A stretch of 64,000 nucleotides of DNA. Source: DASUBN01 sp036000105 (GTDB taxonomy: Bacteria; Pseudomonadota; Gammaproteobacteria; Natronospirales; REEB76). Position 1 is the first letter of the stretch. Each line of letters opens with the position of its first letter. Location: assembly GCA_036000105.1 (NCBI GenBank), contig DASYGE010000002.1, forward strand, positions 62,001 through 126,000, given 5' to 3'. This document shows, in pieces, positions 1 through 9,351 of this stretch. Below the pieces are notes generated by a model. The model was not told the DNA's origin. It did not search any database and saw nothing but the letters and a program-made list of their open reading frames with translations. The position numbers and the translations under genes are program-made.

Positions 1-1750
1 CCCAGGACGTGACCAGGTTGATGTTGCCCGTGTGCTCCAGCATGGGCACGAAATCGCCCGGCGGTATCAGGCCGTAGAGCGGGTGCTGCCAGCGCACCAG
101 CGCTTCCGCGCTCGTCACCGTGCCGGCCTCCAGGTCCATCTTCGGCTGGTAATGCAGCACCAGGTCGCCGTGCTCGATGGCGCTCTGCAGTTCGCCGAGC
201 AGGCTCAGGCGCAGGCGGCTGAAGCGGTCCTGGGTGCCGTCGTAGATGGAATAGGGCAGGCGTTTCTGCTTCGCGGTCCATTTCGCCATGTCCGCATGGC
301 GCAGCAGCGTGGCGGCATCGTTGCCGTGGTCGGGGTAGCTCGCGAGGCCGATGCCCGCGGCGAGGTGCAGCGTCAGGCCATCGGCAGTGAAGGGGGCAGC
401 GAAGGCCCCGGCGATGCGTTCGATGTGCCCGGGGATCTCCCGCGCAGTCGTCGTGCGCAACAGGATGCCGAACTCGTCGCCGGCGACGCGCGCCACCACG
501 TTGTCATCCCCGGCGATGCGGCTGAGCCGCTCGCCGACCTCGCGCAGCAGGCGGTCACCCGCCTGGTAGCCCAGGGTGTCGTTGATGTCCTTGAACCGGT
601 CGAGGCCGGCGATCATCACCGCGGTGCGCCGGTCGGAGCCGCTGGTGCTGCGGATCGCCTCGCTGGTGAGCTGCTCCAGCTGCGGACGGTTGACGAGGCC
701 CGTGAGCGAGTCGCGCTCCGCGTGGCGGCGGATGGACGCCTCGCGTTCGGCGATGGCGCCCTGCATGCGGTTGAACTTCTGCACCAGCTCGCCGAGCTCG
801 CCGCCATGACGCAGGGTGATCGGGTCCGAGTAATTGCCGGCCTCGATGGCGTCCGCCCGCTCCACCAGCATCCGCACCGGCCGCACCACGCTGCGCGCCA
901 GGAACCAGGCCCCGAGTATCGCGAGCAGCAGCGTGGCGGCGAACACCTCCGCCATCCGCGTCCACCAGGCGCGGTAGTCCGCCAGTGCCTCGTTGAGCGA
1001 GCTCTGCAACAGCGCGGTCACGGGCCTGCCGGGCGCAGCCGCGAGCTCCAGGGATTCGCCGAGATAAGTGTCACCGGCGAGCTGCATCCGCTCCGCCGCC
1101 TGCGTGCCCGGCGTGAGCCCCGCCTGCGCAGCTGTGGGCAGGGTGGAGGCCACCGTGTGCCAGCTGCCATCGGTCTGCTGTTCCAGGAAACTGACTTGCA
1201 GCGACGTGAGTTTCGCGTATTGCTGCGCCATGGACTCGTCCAGCCGGAAGCCGAGCAGCACCCAGCCCACCCGGGTCGGGGCGCGCAACGGCGCCGCGAT
1301 CATCTGGTAGACCGTATCGCCGAGATCGAGGAACAGGGGATGGGTGGCGGCGTAGGGCATCGCGTCGGCGCCGAGCTCGAAAGGCTGGCCCGCGAGGCCG
1401 GGGCGCGAGGTGTCTGCACGGATCACGCCCTTGAGGTCCACCGCCACCGCCATGTCCGCGCCCACCTGCTGGCGGCGCCGGTCCAGGGCCACGAGCAGGT
1501 TCTTCCTGCCCTGCTGGAAAGCTTCCAGCAGGCCGAAGTCCCGGGCCAGGGTATCGGAGAAGATCGTGAGAGAACGGTGGCGCGAGTCGAACTGGTCGCG
1601 GAATACCCGGCTGCCCGTATCGAGCCGCTCCGTGAGCGTGTGCTCCGCCTCCGCCTGCACCTTGCGGTAGAGCGTGTACAAGGTCGCGGACTGGATCAGG
1701 AGCAAGAGCCCGAAGACCAGCGCGAACACCTTCAACTGCAGGCTGTACAT
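1..1750 (-). CDS. Membrane sensor GGDEF/EAL cyclic-di-GMP protein (3' end outside window)
   Basis: This bifunctional-type cyclic-di-GMP turnover protein begins at ATG 1750 behind a GAGGGAG ribosome site and runs off the left edge after about 583 residues. In order it has an N-terminal membrane helix (about residues 7-25), a periplasmic sensor region of roughly 240 residues, a second helix (FAATLLLAILGAWFLA), a HAMP linker, a GGDEF domain starting near DSLTGLVNR, and the start of an EAL domain (AEALVRWQHP). The GGDEF signature reads AGDEF, a variant active in some proteins and silent in others. It follows the cupredoxin-like lipoprotein gene by 10 bp, so the lipoprotein may feed the sensor; that link is inferred. 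Confidence 0.9.
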   Translation of the reverse strand, partial: MYSLQLKVFALVFGLLLLIQSATLYTLYRKVQAEAEHTLTERLDTGSRVFRDQFDSRHRSLTIFSDTLARDFGLLEAFQQGRKNLLVALDRRRQQVGADMAVAVDLKGVIRADTSRPGLAGQPFELGADAMPYAATHPLFLDLGDTVYQMIAAPLRAPTRVGWVLLGFRLDESMAQQYAKLTSLQVSFLEQQTDGSWHTVASTLPTAAQAGLTPGTQAAERMQLAGDTYLGESLELAAAPGRPVTALLQSSLNEALADYRAWWTRMAEVFAATLLLAILGAWFLARSVVRPVRMLVERADAIEAGNYSDPITLRHGGELGELVQKFNRMQGAIAEREASIRRHAERDSLTGLVNRPQLEQLTSEAIRSTSGSDRRTAVMIAGLDRFKDINDTLGYQAGDRLLREVGERLSRIAGDDNVVARVAGDEFGILLRTTTAREIPGHIERIAGAFAAPFTADGLTLHLAAGIGLASYPDHGNDAATLLRHADMAKWTAKQKRLPYSIYDGTQDRFSRLRLSLLGELQSAIEHGDLVLHYQPKMDLEAGTVTSAEALVRWQHPLYGLIPPGDFVPMLEHTGNINLVTSW

Positions 1751-1760
1751 CGGCGCTCCC

Positions 1761-2402
1761 TCAGAGGCGGATGCGTACAGCCTGTTCGACGCCGGCGGTG
1801 AGCGTCAAGGGGCGCGGCTGGGCATCATCTTTCCCCGCGACGCCTGCCTGCCATAACCCCAGGGTGTAGCGGCCCGGGGGTAACCCCGCGAGCCTCAGGT
1901 AGCCGTTGCCGTCGGTCTTGCCGTAGTAGGGCGTGTCGGTCACGTACACATAGCCCACCATCTCATCGTGCACCTTGCAGCCCAACACCACCACGCCCGG
2001 GTGCGCGAACTTGAGCGGCGCGCTGCCGCCCTTGGCCGCGAGGCGCAGGGAGAAGGGCATGGCGGGCGAGAAGGAATAGAGATCGTGGTCCACCTCGTCC
2101 AGGTTGTGGATCGTCACCTCGGTACCGGCGGACACCGCGAGCACCCTGGGCTCGAACTGCCTATGCATCAGGTCGAGGGTCGCCGTCGCCGGCGGATCGC
2201 TTGCCTGGGCATCCACAGGACGCAGATACACGAGCGCGTCGCGCAACGGCGCGTCATCGGCGCCGGTGGCGTACACCGCGATGGCGGCAGAGGCAGCCGG
2301 CGTGGTCGCCGTCGTGAATTCGGGCGGGAGTTGCGCGCAAGCGGCGAGCGCCAGCACAGTGGCGCACAAGGCTGCGACCCATCCCAAGCGTGTCACGGGC
2401 AT
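1761..2402 (-). CDS. Cupredoxin-like lipoprotein (methylamine-utilization-protein-like)
   Basis: The predicted 213-residue exported protein has a lipobox LAAC with the lipid Cys near residue 22. The middle resembles a plastocyanin-like fold (VTIHNLDEVDHDLYSF, then VLGCKVHDEMVGYVYVTD) with His and Cys residues placed like copper ligands. A carboxypeptidase-regulatory-like beta region follows (TDGNGYLRLAGLPPGRYTLGL). Proteins of this type are often annotated as methylamine utilization proteins, a name that says little about function. The ATG at 2402 was chosen because a signal peptide follows at once; upstream in-frame starts would add unlikely sequence. It is the first gene of a two-gene operon with the GGDEF/EAL gene. 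Confidence 0.8.
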   Translation of the reverse strand: MPVTRLGWVAALCATVLALAACAQLPPEFTTATTPAASAAIAVYATGADDAPLRDALVYLRPVDAQASDPPATATLDLMHRQFEPRVLAVSAGTEVTIHNLDEVDHDLYSFSPAMPFSLRLAAKGGSAPLKFAHPGVVVLGCKVHDEMVGYVYVTDTPYYGKTDGNGYLRLAGLPPGRYTLGLWQAGVAGKDDAQPRPLTLTAGVEQAVRIRL

Positions 2403-2614
2403 CCCCCATCCTGTGGAGACGGAATACCCACGATAGTGCCATAACCGGCCTGCCCGGTCGTTTGCGGTCGCCTCCTGCGGTCTTGGTTCCCGGAAGGCAG
2501 GGCCGGCATGCGGCTGAAACCGGGTGTCCTGGCGCGTGCCGGAGCACCACACGGCTGCAGTCACGCCGCGCGCCGCCCTGGAGGGCAAGCGGGAATGCGC
2601 AAAACCACCTGGTG

Positions 2615-3070
2615 AGCGGCGCTAGCCGCGAACGGCTCGCAGCATGCTGCGAGCGCCTGTGCAAGGGCCCGAAGCAAAGCTTCGGGCGGGCATGCAGGGG
2701 CTGGGAGCAAGGCTGCCAGCGGCCATGCAGGGACGCATGGCCTGGGCCGTGAGCGTAGCCGGACGCGTAGCGAGAGGCATGCCCTGGACCGCGTGGGGGC
2801 GAGCGATACTTTTTGCGAGCGCCCGTACAGGGATGTATGGGCTGGGCTATTTGCGGAGCAGGATGCGCAGCAAACAGGGACGCGTAGCGCTGCGGCACAG
2901 GCCATCCTGCCCGCGGAATAGGGGTTCGTGGTGTAACCGCGAACGCCTGCACAGGATGTGTAGGCTGGACTGTTTTGTGAAGCAGGAAGTGCAGCAAAAC
3001 AGTGAAGCGGGGGAGGTCGCGCCAGCGACCCAGTTTCTTAGCTCCTGGCGTCAGCCACCCAGTGCTCCAC
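2615..3070. repeat. Mosaic palindromic repeat cluster 1
   Basis: This intergenic block is built from short hairpin modules that recur elsewhere in the window. Examples are GGCTCGCAGCATGCTGCGAG near 2633, GCCCGAAGC/GCTTCGGGC near 2669, and GAGGTCGCGCCAGCGACC near 3012. Reading frames on both strands here are low-complexity products of the repeats, so no gene is called. The block lies between the cupredoxin gene and a truncated gene fragment. Confidence 0.7.
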
Positions 3071-3081
3071 TCCAAGAGAGC

Positions 3082-3111
3082 AAAAAAGCGGCCCCGTTAT
3101 CGGGGCCGCTT
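3082..3111 (-). terminator. Rho-independent terminator behind a truncated gene copy
   Basis: An 11-bp stem (arms 3086-3096 and 3101-3111, loop TTAT) is followed on the minus strand by six T. It sits 3' of the fragment at 3134-3208 and parallels the terminator of the intact gene at 3365. Confidence 0.75.
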
Positions 3112-3133
3112 CGTCTTCAGGGGGAATCAGCGA

Positions 3134-3208
3134 TCACTTAGGCGGAGTGGGGCCTTCGTCATCCTGACCGCCCTTATCCTGGCCTTTGTCACCGTGGCGG
3201 GTGAGTGA
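3134..3208 (-). pseudogene. C-terminal fragment of a paralogue of the Cys-repeat secreted protein
   Basis: On the minus strand these bases read ...RHGDKGQDKGGQDDEGPTPPK followed by a stop. This closely resembles the end of the intact neighbour (HKGDQGGDDEPTPPA). A stop codon lies a few codons upstream and the rest of the gene is missing, replaced by repeat-like sequence at 3210-3300. The fragment kept its own terminator, so it looks like the remains of a tandem duplicate. Confidence 0.7.
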
Positions 3209-3311
3209 CGAGAGTCACGAACGACCGTGCAAGGAAAGCACGGGCGGGCCTGCCCGCGAAGCAGGAGCGCAGCGGGGTAGGTGACGTCAGTCACCCAGTG
3301 CTCCTAGAGAA

Positions 3312-3340
3312 TAAAAAAACCGCCTTCGCAAGAAGGCGGC
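3312..3340 (-). terminator. Rho-independent terminator of the Cys-repeat secreted protein gene
   Basis: CCGCCTTC and GAAGGCGG pair around a four-base loop (3320-3339). On the minus strand the hairpin is followed by a run of seven T, directly downstream of the stop at 3365. Confidence 0.85.
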
Positions 3341-3364
3341 TTTGGTTCAGAGGCTTAAGACGCC

Positions 3365-3709
3365 TCAGGCTGGGGGAGTTGGCTCGTCATCCCCGCCTTG
3401 GTCGCCCTTGTGGTCACGCATGTGCTCATGCATCCGCTTCATCATCTCTTCGCACTTGTCTTTGTTCGCTTCACACCACTCCCGGCGTTTCTCCACCCGG
3501 GCCTTGAGAGCCACGCACTTGTCAGCATTGGCGGAGCACCACTGATCGAACTTGGCGGCTTCGTCCTTGCACTCCTGGGCGTTCTTCTCGCAGAAGTCAT
3601 GGTGTCCGGCAGGGCCCATGCCGGTGCCGGCCGCAGGAGCGGGGGTGGCGCCGAAGGCGGTGGTCGCGAGCCCGAGGGCCGCAGCTAGAAATACGATATG
3701 CAGTTTCAT
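3365..3709 (-). CDS. Small secreted protein with three CX6C repeats
   Basis: This 114-residue protein has a clear Sec signal peptide (MKLHIVFLAAALGLATTAFG). The mature part carries three spaced CX6C motifs: FCEKNAQEC (Cys 40/47), WCSANADKC (58/65) and WCEANKDKC (79/86). They share an aromatic residue before the first Cys and an Asn in the loop. The tail is His/Met/acidic rich. Paired Cys in a periplasmic protein suggests three small disulfide hairpins or a metal or redox role, but I do not recognise the family. The GGAG at good spacing supports ATG 3709, and the gene has its own terminator. Confidence 0.8.
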   Translation of the reverse strand: MKLHIVFLAAALGLATTAFGATPAPAAGTGMGPAGHHDFCEKNAQECKDEAAKFDQWCSANADKCVALKARVEKRREWCEANKDKCEEMMKRMHEHMRDHKGDQGGDDEPTPPA

Positions 3710-3916
3710 GATGTCACTCCAGAGCGGGGATCCCGCGAAAGGTATGGAGCTAATAATGACTGAGATGCCCCGGGGTTGACCGGAAAACTTTGTAACCTTT
3801 TGTAAGCGGAATAGGAAAGACCGGCCGCAGGGGATTAGATCAAGTCACGTGCTTCCGCCAGGCCTTGCCGAGCCCAGGGCTCGAAGTGAGTCATTCGCTG
3901 TGGCATTATCGGTAGA

Positions 3917-3945
3917 TTGACACCTGATAGGTGTCAGGTTACGAT
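3917..3945 (+). promoter_or_regulatory. Promoter and operator of the first higBA module
   Basis: TTGACA (3917-3922) and TACGAT (3940-3945) are 17 bp apart. The perfect palindrome GACACCTGATAGGTGTC (3919-3935) overlaps the -35 and spacer, as expected for an autorepressing HigA operator. Confidence 0.75.
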
Positions 3946-3971
3946 CCCGTCCGGGATTGCGGAGCTCGCGC

Positions 3972-4256
3972 ATGATAAAAAGCATCAAGAGCAAGGCGCT
4001 CAAGCGGCTTTACGAGAAGGGCGACGCGAGCAAGGTGCATGCCGACCATCGCGAACGGGTGAATGACATCCTGGCCTTGCTGGATTCGGCCAAGGTGCCG
4101 GGCGACATGGAAGTCCCGGGTCTGAAGCTGGACCTGCATCCATTGAAAGGTGAACGCCGCGGCACATGGGCGGTGACCATCAAGAAGAACTGGCGGATCA
4201 CTTTCAGGTTCGACGGCCAGGATGCGGCAGACCTCGATTATGAGGACTATCACTGA
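3972..4256 (+). CDS. higB: HigB/RelE-type toxin
   Basis: This 94-residue protein has the features of the HigB/RelE mRNA interferase group: a basic N-terminus (IKSIKSKALKRLYEKGD), the motif LHPLKGERRGTWAVTIKKNWRITF, and an acidic end LDYEDYH. Members of this family cut mRNA on the ribosome and are blocked by the HigA encoded next. ATG 3972 is preferred over the upstream TTG at 3957 because it matches the family start. The toxin-first order and the palindromic promoter 30 bp upstream are typical of higBA. Confidence 0.9.
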   Translation: MIKSIKSKALKRLYEKGDASKVHADHRERVNDILALLDSAKVPGDMEVPGLKLDLHPLKGERRGTWAVTIKKNWRITFRFDGQDAADLDYEDYH

Positions 4257-4306
4257 ACCCAGGTACGAGCAGGATCGATCCAAGACATTTTCACGGAGGT
4301 CATATC

Positions 4307-4612
4307 ATGCCCATGTTCAATCCCCCGCACCCGGGCGGTGTCATCCGGCGGCTGGTCATCGCACCGCTCAAGCTCTCCGTGACCGAGACGGCGGAAGCAC
4401 TGGGCGTCTCCAGGAAGCATCTTTCTGATCTCTTGAACGAGCATTCGGGCATCTCCACTGAGATGGCTTTGAGGCTGGCGCGGGTGTTCCCCGGTCGCTC
4501 GGCGGAAGCCTGGGTGCTGCAGCAGGCCCAGTACGATCTGGCTCAGGCCCAGCGGGATGTCTTCCCGCGCATACAGCAGGAACTGAAGCCCATCAAGGTG
4601 AAAGCTGCTTGA
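4307..4612 (+). CDS. higA: HigA antitoxin
   Basis: This 101-residue XRE-family antitoxin has the standard HigA opening (NPPHPGGVIRRLVI), a helix-turn-helix around VTETAEALGVSRKHLSDLLN, and the family motif ISTEMALRLARVF followed by WVLQQAQYDL. It should bind HigB and repress the promoter at 3917. A strong GGAGGT lies seven bases before ATG 4307, 50 bp after the toxin stop. Confidence 0.92.
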   Translation: MPMFNPPHPGGVIRRLVIAPLKLSVTETAEALGVSRKHLSDLLNEHSGISTEMALRLARVFPGRSAEAWVLQQAQYDLAQAQRDVFPRIQQELKPIKVKAA

Positions 4613-4656
4613 GGGGATTGCCACTAACAGCCGTGAAGAAGAACATACGCAACAAG

Positions 4657-4941
4657 ATGCGTCCCATCCATCCGGGCGAGATCCTCCTCGAAGAATTCAT
4701 GCGCCCCATGGAGATCAGCATCAATCGGCTGGCACGTGAGGTGTCCGTCCCTCCCGGCCGCATCGGTGCCATCGTCAACGGCAAACGCGCGGTCAGCGCC
4801 GATACGGCTCTCCGGCTGGGCAGATACTTTGGTATGTCACCGCAGATTTGGCTGAGGATGCAGGCGGATTACGATCTTCGCCTGGCCCAACGGACTGTGG
4901 GCGCCGAGATTGAGCGGCAGGTACATAGGCATGTCGCATGA
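4657..4941 (+). CDS. Second HigA-like antitoxin without its own toxin
   Basis: A second HigA/VapI-type XRE protein (94 residues from ATG 4657) follows the first antitoxin by 44 bp. It shows RPIHPGEILLEEFM, a helix-turn-helix near ISINRLAREVSVPPGRIGAIVNG, and ISPQ/WLRMQADYDL-like ends. It differs clearly from the first HigA, so it is not a recent copy. A GTG at 4633 in the same frame would add eight basic residues. No second toxin gene is present, so it could be an orphan, a protector against foreign HigB, or a regulator. Confidence 0.85.
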   Translation: MRPIHPGEILLEEFMRPMEISINRLAREVSVPPGRIGAIVNGKRAVSADTALRLGRYFGMSPQIWLRMQADYDLRLAQRTVGAEIERQVHRHVA

Positions 4942-5012
4942 ATAGAGGTTGAAAGCCGCTGATTTGTTGATAAGCTTCTTGGCTTTCTTGGGCTTAGGTC
5001 TACCGCAGCCCG

Positions 5013-5045
5013 CTATTCCGCTTTCTTAGGCTTCTTGAACTTAAA
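5013..5045 (-). pseudogene. Relic of a deaD C-terminal tail
   Basis: The minus strand reads FKFKKPKKAE followed by a stop. This resembles the end of deaD (KNKFKKPAKSEKG), which stops about 50 bp away. The REP-like hairpin lies between the two tails. The simplest reading is that the repeat inserted near the old stop or the tail was duplicated. The match is short. Confidence 0.4.
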
Positions 5046-5049
5046 CCTC

Positions 5050-5076
5050 GTCATTCCTGCGAAAGCAGGAATCCAG
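5050..5076. repeat. REP-like hairpin repeat
   Basis: ATTCCTGC-GAAA-GCAGGAAT (5053-5072) is flanked by GTC and CCAG. This is the widespread proteobacterial intergenic element of the form GTCATTCC-hairpin-GGAATCCAG. It lies 3' of deaD. Confidence 0.8.
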
Positions 5077-5096
5077 TCCATCTCCGCTTCCGTTCA

Positions 5097-6928
<1,832 letters not shown>

Positions 6929-6932
<4 letters not shown>

Positions 6933-7720
6933 GACGGAGCCTTGCGCTGACTCGGCGGATTAGATCCGCGGTCCTGTCTGGCGCTGTAGTTTTCACGCTT
7001 GCTATCCACGAACTTGTGTATCTGCGGCAGGCGCTTGGTGAGGAATACCCGGCTCCAATGCGGGTTTTCAGGGATCGCGGCCAGTACGTCCACATGGTCT
7101 TCATACCAGGCACGCAGGCCGGCGGGTGTCGTCGCGATCTTGGCGATACGCTCGGCGCCCTTGAGGGCAGTCTTTATATCCCCATGCTCCAGGTAGTCCG
7201 CAAGCGCTGACGCTGCGACGCTGTTGGCGAGGCGCATGCGTTTCACTGCGCGCGCACCCATGCTGCGCCGATTCAGGATGCCGTAGATATTTTCCAACTG
7301 GGATTGCAGCACGTGCAATGGATGCATGACGAGGAATGCCTTGCCGTCTGCTTCGATAGTGGCTGCCCAATCCTTAAGCTCCTTGACCTTGACGCCGAGG
7401 ATGTCCGCCATGAAATCGATCTGGTAAGTCGCGCCGTTCATCTCCAGCAGCACGTAGGCGGAGTTCGGCGTGTGATCATCGATCCTCGCGATCCGTGTGG
7501 CGCCGTTCCAGGCTTGGCCCGCCGCCCGCGCTTGTCGGGCATCTCCGAAGAAATCGATATCCTCGCTCACAGCCGTGCTCACCACATCGAGGCCATAGTG
7601 CACCGCGAGCACGTTGAGCGCCTGGCCCCCGACCAGGATCGTCTCTCGCGTGGAAGGGGACCTCGCCAGCAGATCGGCGACGTCATCGAGTCCCAGCGGC
7701 CTGTTTTTCGCGGCTGGCAT
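6929..7720 (-). CDS. Nucleotidyltransferase-fold protein, candidate toxin of an XRE pair
   Basis: This 263-residue protein has the nucleotidyltransferase fold signature ILVGGQALNVLA (GG at about 31-32) followed by EDIDFFGD (acidic pair at about 54-56). It resembles AbiEii-type and other minimal nucleotidyltransferases. It overlaps the upstream XRE gene by GTGATG, so translation is coupled and a TA role is likely. Either GTG 7723 or ATG 7720 could start it. Downstream it overlaps the deaD start codon. The substrate cannot be told from sequence; tRNA or protein nucleotidylation is known for relatives. Confidence 0.75.
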
Positions 7721-8067
7721 CACTTAAGCGCCGGCAAGTGCAATTGGGTATGGCCGCTGACGCGGATAGCGTTGCGCCTATGCGCTGCGAGTTCGTCGGG
7801 ACCATGCGGCGCATGCACCTGCGACTGGCCAGCGAGCACGACATCGAGACCCAGTATCCCCAGGAGGTCCAGCAACTTGCCGAAGCTCACCCCTTTTATC
7901 GGCTTGCCGTTCTCAAGTTCGATCAGCCGGGAGCGGCTCCAATCCGCACGCTCGGCCAAAGCAGCCTGCGACCAACCCAGGGCCTGGCGTTGTGCGCGCA
8001 CGTGCAGCCCGATCTCGCGGATCCGCTTCTCGGCCTGGGATTTCTGCTTCGGTTGTAGATGGCGCAC
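7720..8067 (-). CDS. XRE-family regulator, candidate antitoxin
   Basis: The predicted protein of about 115 residues has a Cro/C1 helix-turn-helix (IGLHVRAQRQALGWSQAALAERADWSRSRLIELENG). The likely start is GTG 8067, because the longer frame from ATG 8139 would read through both operator copies. A weak ribosome site leaves the start uncertain. It should repress its own promoter through the twin sites at 8089-8140 and neutralise the nucleotidyltransferase encoded by the overlapping next gene. Confidence 0.75.
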   Translation of the reverse strand: MRHLQPKQKSQAEKRIREIGLHVRAQRQALGWSQAALAERADWSRSRLIELENGKPIKGVSFGKLLDLLGILGLDVVLAGQSQVHAPHGPDELAAHRRNAIRVSGHTQLHLPALK

Positions 8068-8088
8068 GGAGGTGACTCGATGATGGGA

Positions 8089-8140
8089 TGTCCAGTATTT
8101 TAGACATATCGGTGTGGGTTTGTCCAATATATTAGACATA
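8089..8140. promoter_or_regulatory. Twin operator of the XRE/nucleotidyltransferase pair
   Basis: Two 20-bp copies, TGTCCAGTATTTTAGACATA (8089-8108) and TGTCCAATATATTAGACATA (8121-8140), differ at two positions and repeat every 32 bp, about three helical turns. Each is a near-perfect inverted repeat (TGTC...GACA). They lie just upstream of the proposed XRE start, as expected for autoregulation. Confidence 0.7.
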
Positions 8141-8189
8141 CCCTGGATCGGCTGTCTTCAGCCCATCACGTATAGGCCGGGCCGGGCTT

Positions 8190-8345
8190 GTATGGGGGAG
8201 GGGGTGAGCAGCGCTAGCCGCGAATGGCTCGCAGCATGCTGCGAGCGCCCATGCACGACTGCAAGGACGCAGGAGGTACGACCCCAGGGATGGGGGAGGT
8301 CGCGCCAGCGACCCAGAATGTTAGCGCCTAGCGCTGGCTGCTCAG
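8190..8345. repeat. Mosaic palindromic repeat cluster 2
   Basis: This cluster contains GGCTCGCAGCATGCTGCGAG (8227-8246) and GGGAGGTCGCGCCAGCGACC (about 8290-8309), shared with cluster 1 at 2615-3070. No gene is visible from 8141 to 8542; the remainder is more repeat-like sequence. Confidence 0.7.
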
Positions 8346-8479
8346 CAAGCGGATCTTTGGCCGCGCGACCTTTGTGGATGGAAAGAGGATTGAGAGCCAT
8401 CAACCTTCAACTGCTTTTCCTGTTCGAACTCTGCGCCTTAGCGGAGCATGACTGAAGGGGTTATCCCCAGGAGGTACGA

Positions 8480-8590
8480 CCCCAGGGATCTTGGGAGGTA
8501 CACCTACATGGACGTAGGCGATAGGGCAATGCAGGAGCACGCCTACAGGACGTAGGCGGTAGAGCGGCGCCGGGAGCAGGCCGCCGAGTT
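8480..8590. repeat. Mosaic palindromic repeat cluster 3
   Basis: Two hairpin modules built on CCTACANGGANGTAGGCG are followed by the GGGAGCAGGCCGCCGAG type unit. The cluster abuts the break point of the truncated deaD copy exactly, so the repeat appears to be joined to the broken gene. Confidence 0.7.
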
Positions 8591-8767
8591 GCCGGTGCCG
8601 GTCTGTGCTTGGCCGAGGACGTCGGTGCCGGCGAGGATATGGGGGATGGTCCGCGCCTGAATAGGCGAGGGAGTCTCGTAGCCGACGTCGGTCAGCGCCT
8701 TGAGGATGGCGTCCGAAAGGCCGAGGTCTTGGAAGAAGGTTTCAGTGGAAGGAGCCTTTGATTGCAT
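8591..8767 (-). pseudogene. Truncated deaD paralogue (N-terminal 59 residues)
   Basis: From ATG 8767, behind a GAGGAG site, the minus strand encodes an N-terminus closely matching DeaD, including DVGYETPSPIQART and GTDVLGQAQTGTG. It breaks inside Walker A, where the K of GTGKT should be, and passes into repeat sequence (NSAACSRRR) before a stop at 8543. It differs enough from the intact DeaD over the first residues (MQSKAPSTETFFQDLGLSD) to be a distinct paralogue. It starts only a few bases after the Fic gene stop, mirroring the overlap of the intact deaD with another TA-like pair. Confidence 0.85.
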
Positions 8768-8769
8768 GT

Positions 8770-9351
8770 TCAACTCCTCACGAACCCCGACAGGGGGCCG
8801 TAGTCGTGTGCGTCAGCGGTGCGCAGGGCCGCAAGGTAATAATCTCGTGCATCGCCATCTCTGTTCAGGTCTGCTCGGCCCCATGTGAATGCGGGGCTAC
8901 CCAGCGATTTCAGCAACAGATCAGTCATCAGACGAGCATGCCGGCCATTTCCGTTTGCAAACGGATGTACGGAAACCAGGCGATGATGAAAGCGCGTCGC
9001 GAATTCATCGACCGGGTAGGTGTGATGCTCGCGTTGATAACGCATGTCCTCGCAAAGGAGGCGTATCTCCTCCGGTATTCGTGCCCAGTCGACGCCGATA
9101 TTCTTGCCACTGGTGCGATATTGCCCAGCCCAGCGCCAGGTTTCGCCGAACATGCGTCGGTGGGCGGTCTTGATAGCTTCGTCGCTCAGCAGTTCACCAG
9201 GGCCGCGCTGCGCAAGGCGCTGCCTGCCATCGAGGATATTCTGTTGTTCCCAGGCGTTGAGGTCGCCCTGCGTCGTGATTTCTTCCGGTATCAGGCCTTC
9301 AAGCTCTTCCGGAGAGAGCGGTGTAGCTCCTGCTGGATAGTTGAATTTCAC
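8770..9351 (-). CDS. Mobile mystery protein B, Fic-domain protein
   Basis: This 193-residue Fic/DOC protein has the full catalytic motif HPFANGNGRHAR (about 129-140). Fic enzymes transfer AMP or other groups to target proteins. The pairing with an XRE gene matches the mobile mystery protein A/B family found scattered in mobile contexts. It starts at GTG 9351, overlapping the stop of the XRE gene (GTGA). No obvious inhibitory (S/T)xxxE(G/N) helix is seen within it, so control probably comes from the partner. Confidence 0.88.
   Translation of the reverse strand: MKFNYPAGATPLSPEELEGLIPEEITTQGDLNAWEQQNILDGRQRLAQRGPGELLSDEAIKTAHRRMFGETWRWAGQYRTSGKNIGVDWARIPEEIRLLCEDMRYQREHHTYPVDEFATRFHHRLVSVHPFANGNGRHARLMTDLLLKSLGSPAFTWGRADLNRDGDARDYYLAALRTADAHDYGPLSGFVRS

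Noticed and set aside
32..1801. Long plus-strand frame over the GGDEF/EAL gene
   Set aside because: It is a high-GC shadow of the minus-strand gene, which has clear HAMP, GGDEF and EAL motifs.
2254..3141. Frames on both strands in repeat cluster 1
   Set aside because: The products are repeat-derived and low complexity; no ribosome site or homology is recognised.
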